A DNA stretch of 7,268 bases, taken from the NCBI GenBank assembly GCA_018335765.1, contig JAGXRU010000105.1:1-7268 (forward strand). Reading direction: 5' to 3'. The notes under the pieces were generated by a model, which saw only the letters and a program-made list of their open reading frames with translations, had not been told where the DNA came from and searched no databases. Shown piece after piece: positions 1 through 5,301 of the stretch. Source of the stretch: Alkaliphilus sp. Its GTDB lineage: Bacteria; Bacillota; Clostridia; Peptostreptococcales; Thermotaleaceae. A program made the position numbers and the translations under genes. How positions within the stretch are numbered: position 1 is the stretch's first letter; every line of letters begins with the position of its first letter.

Positions 1-444
1 GATTATTCCTGTAAATGCTATAGGACTTTTTTCCACTTCATATTTTCCCGACTCATGATTCATTCTATATCTTGGTTTCGTTCCATTTAATGTTGATTTC
101 AACGCTTCTGTCTTTAATAGCCTACAGCATTCTATCCTTGTGCAGTTTCCATCCGGAAATGTTTTTTTTGATCTTAAGGCTTCAGCATTTTCTCCATAAA
201 TCATATCAATCTTCCATTCTCTGGCATAGTTATCTCTATACTCAATCATTTCAGGAATTTCATAGTGAGTATCTATATGAATCAGCGGAAAAGGAACATG
301 ACCAAAAAAAGCTTTCCTTGTAAGATGCAGGAGCACAGTACTATCCTTTCCGATTGACCAGAGCATACCTAAATCTTTAAAATTTGCATAGGCTTCTCTT
401 AGAATGTGAACAGATTTATTTTCAAGCTGGGTTAGATGATCCAT
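1..444 (-). CDS. cysD: Sulfate adenylyltransferase subunit 2 (ATP sulfurylase small subunit), N-terminal 148 residues, cut by window edge
   Basis: CysD is the catalytic subunit of the CysDN ATP sulfurylase. It makes adenosine 5'-phosphosulfate (APS) and pyrophosphate from ATP and sulfate in the cytoplasm, and the GTPase CysN normally drives it. Reading leftward from ATG at 444, the frame stays open for exactly 148 codons to base 1. The product opens with MDHLTQLE and carries the PP-loop SIGKDST at residues 30-36, the ATP-pyrophosphatase signature. It is followed by the CysD-like stretches HVPFPLIHIDT and EIPEMIEYRD. The family is about 300 residues long, so roughly half is missing beyond the window, where cysN would be expected next. 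A G-rich Shine-Dalgarno site (seven G, 453-459 on the complement) lies 8 bases before the ATG and overlaps the TAG stop of the upstream ferredoxin gene, suggesting translational coupling. Family assignment is firm; activity is inferred. Confidence 0.93.
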   Translation of the reverse strand, partial: MDHLTQLENKSVHILREAYANFKDLGMLWSIGKDSTVLLHLTRKAFFGHVPFPLIHIDTHYEIPEMIEYRDNYAREWKIDMIYGENAEALRSKKTFPDGNCTRIECCRLLKTEALKSTLNGTKPRYRMNHESGKYEVEKSPIAFTGII

Positions 445-458
445 AGAAATTTCCCCCC

Positions 459-773
459 CTAATATTTATTTGACTCATCTTTCTTGGTTTTAATATGATG
501 TTTTCTGTTATCTGAGCTGACTATATGCCAGTCGATATGATTCTTTTGATTTCTTGTATATAAATATCCACCACTACCCCCTATATCTAATCCCAAAAAA
601 TACTTTATAGCTCCTACTGGACACTCCTTTAAGCAGGCAGTACAGCCCCAACAATCTTGAGGATATTTTATAAACGCTTTGCTATCGTTATCAGTGCTTA
701 TCAAATTTCCGGGACAAATATTACTGCACTTATTGCATGCTATACATATATCTTTATCAATCTGTATGCTCAT
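459..773 (-). CDS. aprB: AprB-like 2x[4Fe-4S] ferredoxin, electron-transfer partner of the AprA-like flavoprotein
   Basis: This 104-residue protein has two complete CxxCxxCxxxCP motifs (Cys 10, 13, 16, 20 and Cys 41, 44, 47, 51), enough for two [4Fe-4S] clusters. Trp 42, in the motif DCWGC, matches the tryptophan that sits between the clusters of dissimilatory APS reductase AprB. The following section (residues about 55-95, with LGLDIGGSGG and IDWHIVSSDN) resembles the beta-strand part of AprB. As I recall the family, AprB is about 150 residues and ends in a long tail that wraps AprA; that tail is absent here. It would feed low-potential electrons to the flavoprotein encoded just upstream. 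The start is ATG 773, because GGGAGGG at 783-789 lies 9 bases upstream; an in-frame TTG at 794 would place that site inside the gene. It overlaps the end of aprA by 17 bases. The symbol reflects homology; an ordinary ferredoxin is the alternative. Confidence 0.85.
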   Translation of the reverse strand: MSIQIDKDICIACNKCSNICPGNLISTDNDSKAFIKYPQDCWGCTACLKECPVGAIKYFLGLDIGGSGGYLYTRNQKNHIDWHIVSSDNRKHHIKTKKDESNKY

Positions 774-2445
774 ATGTTTTGTCCCTCCCAACAAGCTCTC
801 TTAATACAATTTTAACGATGCCATCTTCATAGACTGAATTTACATATTTCATCCAATTTTGATCATCCTTAAAGGGATAGTCGGCATTTTCTTGATAACA
901 CTTCCATCTAGTTTCCTTTCTGGTTTCTAAATGTTTTATAAGCACTTTGCATACATACAAACGATCAAGAGTCTCGAAAATGGAAAGTAAATCGTGTAAA
1001 TTGTTTGCTCTCATCCCATCTATTAGTTTTAATAGCTCTTCTATACGGTTAGCAGCAATTCTTAATTTTGTTTTGTTGTACATGTAGCCAGTAGAAATAC
1101 CTCCTGCATACTCATCCATAATCTTTTGCATAGCTTGTTCTACTTCCGAAATAGTATAATAGAAATCTGTGTTATGAAAAAAATGAGAGAAATATTGAAT
1201 AAAGGCATTGGTTTCACAGACATCCGATTTTACTGTTTGGGTATCGTCTATGGTATTGATTATGGACATTGCTGCGATCTCACCTTCAACCATACAACCG
1301 GTAACATATTTTTTAGGACTTCCTCCAGCCACATCCCCTATGGCATATAAATTTTTTAAGGTAGTTTGTCTGTTATGATCAACCCAATAACCGCTTGCAG
1401 TATGTCCTCCAACTATATATGGCTCAGTTCCTTCAATTTCTACATTTTCATTAGCCGGACCAGTGTTTCTTTCTATCCATCTTAATGTTTGAGCAGGAGC
1501 CATGTTTAAATAAGCCTTGAATAATTCACCCTGCTGCTCACTGATAATTCCTTCTGTTTTCAAAAAGCATGGCCCGTTTCCTTTAAGATTTTCCATTATA
1601 GTTGAATACAATCTCATATGAGTTGTGGAAATTCCATACTTTGAAACGTATTCTTCACCTTTTGAATTAATCTGACTCGCTCTTATTCCTTGTGCTATTG
1701 TACCTGTTGGTGCAATAGTATCTTTGCATCTTAGGGCAATAAATCTCATTTCAAAGGAGGTCATTTCAGCCCCCGCTCTTATCCCCATTGCATATCCAGC
1801 ACCAGTATTAAATGGACTGTACCACATTTTATGTCTGGAAAAGGTAGGATTATTAGGTTTATAGATGCCCGAAGCCCCTCCAGTGGCACATACAACCTTT
1901 TTTGCGACTATTTGATAGACTATATTTTCTCTTAGAGAAAAACCTATGGCTCCAATGACAACCCCATCCTTGATTAGATAGTCTGCAATATTCACATTGT
2001 TAAGAACTAAAACATTCTTTTTTTCCTCTAAAGCCTTAGCTAAAATAGGTTTGATATTTTCACCATTTATTTTAATGCTTCCTCTTCCTCTTTGAACATA
2101 TTCGCCATTATCGTCCTTCAAAAATGGTAAGCCTAGCTCTTCCAGTTTTTTAGCTACTTTATTTAGTCCTTTAGCCAAACTGTATACTAAATCCTCTCGC
2201 ATTACACCTTCTGAATCTCTTTTAACATATTCCACAAAGCTTTCTGGCGTTTCGTCCTTGCCAATGTATGCATTTAGAGCATTTACACCTGCTGCTAAAC
2301 AACCGCTCCTCTTAATGTTAGCTTTGTCAGCTATAATAATTTTATAATTCGAGTTTTCCGAGATTGTTAGAGCACTAAAGCAACCTGCAGTTCCACCGCC
2401 AATTATCAGGACATCTGTTTCTAAAGTCTTTATATCAAACTCCAA
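757..2445 (-). CDS. aprA: AprA-like FAD-dependent adenylylsulfate reductase, alpha subunit
   Basis: A flavoprotein of the fumarate reductase/succinate dehydrogenase/AprA superfamily, expected to reduce APS to sulfite and AMP. From the chosen start it has 562 residues. The FAD-binding GGGTAG lies at about 16-21, and KANIKRSGCLAAGVNALNAY (41-60) resembles the AprA FAD and substrate region. LEELGLPFLKDDNGEYV, MRFIALRCKDT and TEPYIVGGHTASGYWV follow in the AprA order; the last contains His 348, equivalent to the AprA active-site histidine. A second FAD motif, YAIGDVAG, is at 367-374, and the helical C-terminal domain ends with the family signature ETRWKCYQENADYP and DD..W. The start is probably TTG 2445, because AGAGGAG (2454-2460) lies 8 bases upstream; ATG 2505 has only a weak site. 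The gene lies between cysC and aprB and overlaps aprB. No qmo or dsr gene is present in the window, so an assimilatory role is inferred. Confidence 0.87.
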   Translation of the reverse strand: MEFDIKTLETDVLIIGGGTAGCFSALTISENSNYKIIIADKANIKRSGCLAAGVNALNAYIGKDETPESFVEYVKRDSEGVMREDLVYSLAKGLNKVAKKLEELGLPFLKDDNGEYVQRGRGSIKINGENIKPILAKALEEKKNVLVLNNVNIADYLIKDGVVIGAIGFSLRENIVYQIVAKKVVCATGGASGIYKPNNPTFSRHKMWYSPFNTGAGYAMGIRAGAEMTSFEMRFIALRCKDTIAPTGTIAQGIRASQINSKGEEYVSKYGISTTHMRLYSTIMENLKGNGPCFLKTEGIISEQQGELFKAYLNMAPAQTLRWIERNTGPANENVEIEGTEPYIVGGHTASGYWVDHNRQTTLKNLYAIGDVAGGSPKKYVTGCMVEGEIAAMSIINTIDDTQTVKSDVCETNAFIQYFSHFFHNTDFYYTISEVEQAMQKIMDEYAGGISTGYMYNKTKLRIAANRIEELLKLIDGMRANNLHDLLSIFETLDRLYVCKVLIKHLETRKETRWKCYQENADYPFKDDQNWMKYVNSVYEDGIVKIVLRELVGRDKTYEHTD

Positions 2446-2453
2446 ATTCGTCA

Positions 2454-2460
2454 CTCCTCT
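2454..2460 (-). promoter_or_regulatory. Ribosome binding site deciding the aprA start (TTG 2445)
   Basis: The complement reads AGAGGAG, 8 bases before TTG 2445. This is the best Shine-Dalgarno match in the cysC-aprA gap. It would lie inside the coding region if ATG 2505 were used. Choosing TTG also removes a 20-residue leader (MLGQGHPHP...) that does not resemble the family N-terminus, while the remaining protein begins close to its FAD-binding strand. Confidence 0.7.
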
Positions 2461-2477
2461 GTATCCTTTAAGGTTTG

Positions 2478-2496
2478 CAGGGTGCGGATGCCCCTG
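2478..2496 (-). repeat. GC-rich inverted repeat between cysC and aprA
   Basis: On the transcribed strand this reads CAGGGGC-ATCC-GC(a)CCCTG, a seven-pair hairpin with one bulged A and a four-base loop. It lies in a 33-base stretch (2470-2502) that is about two-thirds G+C in an otherwise AT-rich region. No U-tract follows, so it is not an intrinsic terminator. It could be a processing or stability element in the mRNA between the two genes, but nothing in the sequence proves that. Confidence 0.4.
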
Positions 2497-2519
2497 TCCG
2501 AGCATTTTCTTTATAATAA

Positions 2520-3116
2520 TTACTTTATAACCCCTCTTGATATAAGATATTGGATGATATCCACTCTACATTCATCCACGCTTTGACTATCTGAATGAAC
2601 GACTATTTCTGGGGTAACTGGTTTTTCATAGGGTGAATCTATCCCCGTAAAATGCTTTATTTCCCCCATTTTAGCCTTTTTATAAAGTCCTTTTGGATCT
2701 CTATCTATGCATGTATCTATAGTACAATCTACAAAAATTTCTATGAACTTATCCCCTATAATTTTTTTCGCAATCTCTCTGTCTTTAATAGTAGGAGAAA
2801 TAAAAGCAACAAGTGTAATGATACCAGAATCTATAAACAACTTACCTACTTCAGCAATTCTTCTTATATTCTCAGCGCGATCATTTAGGTTAAATCCTAA
2901 ATCATTGTTTAGCCCGCATCTTATGTTATCACCATCTAGAAGATATGTTAGCCTGCCAGCCTCATATAGCTTTTTCTCAACAGCATTAGCAATGGTAGAT
3001 TTACCTGAGCCTGACAAACCGGTGAACCACAGCACAACACCTCTTTGATTTAATAAAGCTTCTCTTTCTTCTTTTCTTATATTTGTTTCATGCCAAACGA
3101 TGTTTTTATTTTTCAT
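2520..3116 (-). CDS. cysC: Adenylylsulfate (APS) kinase
   Basis: CysC phosphorylates APS at the 3' position with ATP to give PAPS. The 198-residue product is a normal length for the stand-alone enzyme. It has the P-loop GLSGSGKS at 33-40, the DGDNIR motif at 61-66 with the APS-binding GLNNDLGFNLNDRAENIRR stretch after it, and FISP at 105-108, whose Ser 107 corresponds to the phosphorylated serine of the E. coli enzyme. A lid-like YKKAKMGEIKHFTGIDSPYE segment follows, ending with the usual PVTPEIVV. ATG 3116 is preceded by AGGAGG (3126-3131) at 9 bases. That site overlaps the TAG at 3130-3132 ending the +1-frame sulfite reductase extension, so the two may be translationally coupled. No PAPS reductase (cysH) is visible, which leaves the use of PAPS here open. 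Identification is secure. Confidence 0.95.
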   Translation of the reverse strand: MKNKNIVWHETNIRKEEREALLNQRGVVLWFTGLSGSGKSTIANAVEKKLYEAGRLTYLLDGDNIRCGLNNDLGFNLNDRAENIRRIAEVGKLFIDSGIITLVAFISPTIKDREIAKKIIGDKFIEIFVDCTIDTCIDRDPKGLYKKAKMGEIKHFTGIDSPYEKPVTPEIVVHSDSQSVDECRVDIIQYLISRGVIK

Positions 3117-3129
3117 TACGCTGTGCCTC

Positions 3130-3297
3130 CTATTCTAATGGCTTCATAAGATATGGCGTGGTAACAATCGAGTCCACCATTATGGGATCACCAAAATCGT
3201 TACTTTTCTCAAAATCTCGTATATATGATTGAGCATTAGATATATTCAATTTAATAACATCTAAAACCCCTGCACTGCAATCACCCGTTCCTCTTCC
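3130..3297 (-). other. C-terminal segment of the sulfite reductase, displaced into the +1 frame
   Basis: After the in-frame TGA of the sulfite reductase (3281-3283), the +1 frame is open from 3297 to a TAG at 3130-3132, giving 55 codons. The translation begins GRGTGDCSAGVLDVIKLNIS and ends VTTPYLMKPLE. Related single-chain nitrite/sulfite reductases, as I recall them, continue after the FSL near the end of this domain with a G-R-G-x-G-E/D-C-x-A-G-V sequence, which matches this frame. No separate start codon with a ribosome binding site is present, and the stop is fused to the cysC Shine-Dalgarno site. It is therefore best read as a displaced part of the upstream gene, by a one-base indel or by programmed frameshifting. 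The extension is short, and it may itself have lost a longer C-terminal domain. Confidence 0.65.
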
Positions 3298-4927
3298 TCA
3301 TGAGAGAAAATTTTTCATCTGCGCCGAAATCATAATAAAGGTTTGGGTTTTCACTGTCAGATTCGATAACAGAAAATTCCTCAATAAGCTTATTAATATT
3401 TAATGGCTCTTGTTTAAGAAACTCTGTAAAATTCGTTGTCTCAGACTTGCTTTTTAGGTTTGCTATTTGATATATGAATTCAGGTATCTTCTTGGCTGGA
3501 ATTGTCCCATATTCCATACCTAAAACAGCTTTTCCTACTCCTACAGATCCTCCGAAGGTGACCTCATACATCGGTACCAATCCATCATTTACTCTTTTAG
3601 CCTTTCCGTACAAACCTATTTCACCTTTTGGGTGCTGACCACAGGAATTAGGACATCCAGAAATAAAGATTCTTGGCAATTGCACCTTGAGTTTAGGATC
3701 AACATCTGAAAATCTTTCTGTTATTGCAGTTAAAAGATTTTGTGATAATGCCAATCCCAGCTTGCAAGTTGCAGCTCCAGCACATGCCACAGAATTATCA
3801 ACATCGAATGGTGAAGTGAATTTTTGTATTGTATTAAGAAGTTCATCAACATGATTCCCTTTTAGATCCCTTATATAAAACCCTTGGGTGTTTGTGAGCC
3901 TAATGGATGGTCTGTAGTCCAAATTAGAAATAATATCAACAATTTCATCAATACTTTCAGCTTTAAGATTGCCATTTTGAGGATGAACGTATATGGAATA
4001 GTATCCTTCATTTTTCTGTTCAAAAACTAATGGATTATTATTTGCACTTATCTTGCCTATCGGTTTGCTCGTATTTTCATCAGTGAAAATGGTGTCTATG
4101 GATTTCTCTCTTTTCACTTTTTCTACCGTTTCATAATATAAAGCTTTGAAAGCATCTTCCCCTAATCTTTGCAGAATAAATCTAATTCTGGCTTTGTTTT
4201 TATTTGCCCTATCGCCTTCATTCTCAAATATTTCCTTCATTGCTTGAACATGATATAAAACATCTGAAGCTTGAATAAAATCTTCCAGTTTAATGGAAAC
4301 TACAGGGCTTCCACCTAGTCCACCAGCACCGTACACTTCAAATCCTTTTTCACCGTTTTGTATCTTGGCAACAAATCCCAAATCAGCAATTGTGGCATTT
4401 CCTGTATCATCTGGAGAATTTGAAAATGCAATTTTAAATTTTCTTGGTAGACTGAATATTGTAGGATCCTTTAGAGCATATTCCGTTGTGGCAATAGCAT
4501 AGGGCGTAACATCAAACACATCATCTTTAGATACGCCGGACAGAGGAGAACAACCTACGTTTCTTGCAGTATTACCACCTGTACCTTTTGTAATAATATT
4601 TACTTCTAAAAGCTCCTCCATTATATTGGCTGTATCATCTAAAGTAACCCTGTGAAACTGAATATCTTGCCTAGTTGTCAAATGCACATAACCATGAGCA
4701 TATCCCTTTGCTATCTCACTGATTTTTTTAAGCTGATCTAAACAAATAACTCCAGATGGGATTCTAGTTCTAATCATATAAGTGCCATTTTCCCTTTGTT
4801 CGTATATTCCCATCGATACCCTATAGGGCTTAAATCGTTCTGGCTCTATTATTCCTTTCTTAAGTTCCTCTATCTTAGATCTGAAATTTTTTCCCTCTTC
4901 CATAACTTGCTGAGGTATTTTTAACAT
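3281..4927 (-). CDS. Siroheme [4Fe-4S] sulfite (or nitrite) reductase, ferredoxin type; frame ends early at TGA 3281
   Basis: A single-chain assimilatory sulfite reductase of the NirA/CysI superfamily, reducing sulfite to sulfide with six electrons, here probably from ferredoxin. From ATG 4927 it has 548 residues, in two ferrodoxin-like plus catalytic half-repeats. The [4Fe-4S]-siroheme cysteines are visible as CAGAATC (382-388) and GCPNSC (425 and 429). Anion-binding residues equivalent to Arg 83, Arg 153, Lys 215 and Lys 217 of E. coli CysI appear in TTRQDIQFH (Arg 86), NTARNVGC (Arg 122) and LPRKFKIAF (Lys 163, Lys 165). The start is set by AGGAG at 4936-4940; a frame extension to ATG 4963 has no good site. 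The protein ends MRKRNG, with the conserved-looking continuation in the +1 frame (3297-3130). It is first in the leftward operon, so it should be the most strongly transcribed. Sulfite rather than nitrite is inferred from the neighbours. Catalytic residues are intact, so the core may work even without the tail. Confidence 0.9.
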   Translation of the reverse strand: MLKIPQQVMEEGKNFRSKIEELKKGIIEPERFKPYRVSMGIYEQRENGTYMIRTRIPSGVICLDQLKKISEIAKGYAHGYVHLTTRQDIQFHRVTLDDTANIMEELLEVNIITKGTGGNTARNVGCSPLSGVSKDDVFDVTPYAIATTEYALKDPTIFSLPRKFKIAFSNSPDDTGNATIADLGFVAKIQNGEKGFEVYGAGGLGGSPVVSIKLEDFIQASDVLYHVQAMKEIFENEGDRANKNKARIRFILQRLGEDAFKALYYETVEKVKREKSIDTIFTDENTSKPIGKISANNNPLVFEQKNEGYYSIYVHPQNGNLKAESIDEIVDIISNLDYRPSIRLTNTQGFYIRDLKGNHVDELLNTIQKFTSPFDVDNSVACAGAATCKLGLALSQNLLTAITERFSDVDPKLKVQLPRIFISGCPNSCGQHPKGEIGLYGKAKRVNDGLVPMYEVTFGGSVGVGKAVLGMEYGTIPAKKIPEFIYQIANLKSKSETTNFTEFLKQEPLNINKLIEEFSVIESDSENPNLYYDFGADEKFSLMRKRNG

Positions 4928-4979
4928 TAAACTCTCTCCTTTAAATTCTAAGTTATTATACAATCTGCTTTTTCCACAA

Positions 4980-5023
4980 TTTCTTTTGATTCTATCTTTC
5001 TTTTGATTCTATCTTATTCTATC
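4980..5023. repeat. Tandem repeat of 17 bp, two perfect copies plus a partial third
   Basis: TTTCTTTTGATTCTATC occurs at 4980-4996 and again, directly abutting, at 4997-5013. A shortened, slightly altered copy (TTATTCTATC) follows at 5014-5023. On the leftward transcript the repeats fall in the predicted sulfite reductase leader, about 50-100 bases before its start codon, reading GATAGAATCAAAAGAAA. They could be repeated protein-binding sites or the result of replication slippage. Confidence 0.85.
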
Positions 5024-5116
5024 TTAAAGAAATAATTAAAATTCGCATTAACACTCCACCCTTCAACGAGCTAATCTATACTATTCTTATCCGAATTAAC
5101 CAATTTTGTTTTTACT

Positions 5117-5145
5117 ACTCTACCATCTATCACAATCACTGTCAA
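5117..5145 (-). promoter_or_regulatory. Predicted sigma-A promoter of the leftward sulfate-reduction operon
   Basis: On the minus strand a perfect TTGACA (-35, 5145-5140) is followed after 17 bases by TAGAGT (-10, 5122-5117), which matches TATAAT at four of six positions. Transcription would start near 5110, giving a leader of roughly 180 bases before ATG 4927. The leader carries the 17-bp tandem repeat. I see no recognisable riboswitch or terminator in it. Confidence 0.55.
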
Positions 5146-5164
5146 TACTTATTTTTTATAACTA

Positions 5165-5174
5165 TTTGATCAAA
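5165..5174. promoter_or_regulatory. Palindrome TTTGATCAAA between the divergent promoters, possible operator
   Basis: A perfect 10-bp palindrome lies between the two predicted -35 elements (5145 and 5204), where one dimeric regulator could affect both operons. A 10-bp AT-rich palindrome also arises easily by chance in this composition, and it does not clearly match a sulfur-regulator site I know. Confidence 0.3.
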
Positions 5175-5203
5175 ATATATCTTTAATTGTAAAAATATTT
5201 ATA

Positions 5204-5232
5204 TTGACAATAATCTGATAATGAAATAATAT
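5204..5232 (+). promoter_or_regulatory. Predicted sigma-A promoter of the rightward ABC importer operon
   Basis: TTGACA (5204-5209), a 17-base spacer and TAATAT (5227-5232) make a near-consensus promoter. Transcription would start near 5239, leaving a leader of about 60 bases before ATG 5302. A 12-bp palindrome, AATAATATTATT (5225-5236), covers the -10 element. The leader contains a small inverted repeat, AAACA-AGTA-TGTTT (5257-5270), which is a possible operator or weak hairpin. Confidence 0.7.
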
Positions 5233-5301
5233 TATTCCATGTATTAATATCCTAGTAAACAAGTATGTTTTTAATGAATACCTACAAGGGAGGGATTTAG
5301 A

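Larger units (their letters stand above)
4928..5301. promoter_or_regulatory. Divergent control region between the sulfate-reduction and importer operons
   Basis: This 374-base AT-rich stretch has no credible coding frame. It holds both outward promoters, the 17-bp tandem repeat, the TTTGATCAAA palindrome, and the Shine-Dalgarno sites at each end (4936-4940 leftward, 5288-5294 rightward). Shared control of uptake and reduction is a reasonable inference from the arrangement. No S-box or T-box RNA consensus could be recognised. Confidence 0.8.

Noticed and set aside
72..323. Plus-strand open frame of 83 codons in the left end
   Set aside because: It lies opposite a continuous CysD reading frame with its PP-loop and has no homology or ribosome binding site of its own.
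774..794. TTG at 794 as start of the AprB-like gene
   Set aside because: The GGGAGGG ribosome binding site would then lie within the gene; ATG 773 is correctly spaced after it and gives the family-like N-terminus.
2446..2505. ATG 2505 as start of aprA
   Set aside because: Only a weak purine run precedes it, while AGAGGAG is 8 bases before TTG 2445, and the added leader is unlike the family.
2652..3048. Two overlapping plus-strand open frames opposite cysC
   Set aside because: Both are shadows of the cysC coding strand; no recognisable protein motifs or ribosome binding sites.
3130..3250. A separate small gene starting at an internal TTG or ATG between the sulfite reductase and cysC
   Set aside because: None of the possible starts has a Shine-Dalgarno site, and the reading frame continues upstream into a motif that fits the reductase C-terminus.
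4928..4963. ATG 4963 as start of the sulfite reductase
   Set aside because: No good ribosome binding site upstream, and the AAAGGAGAG site before ATG 4927 would be inside the gene.
5052..5063. On the minus strand AAGGGTGGAGTG looks like the start of a T-box antitermination motif
   Set aside because: The match to AGGGTGGNACCGCG stops after AGGGTGGA; no following terminator helix or specifier loop was recognised.
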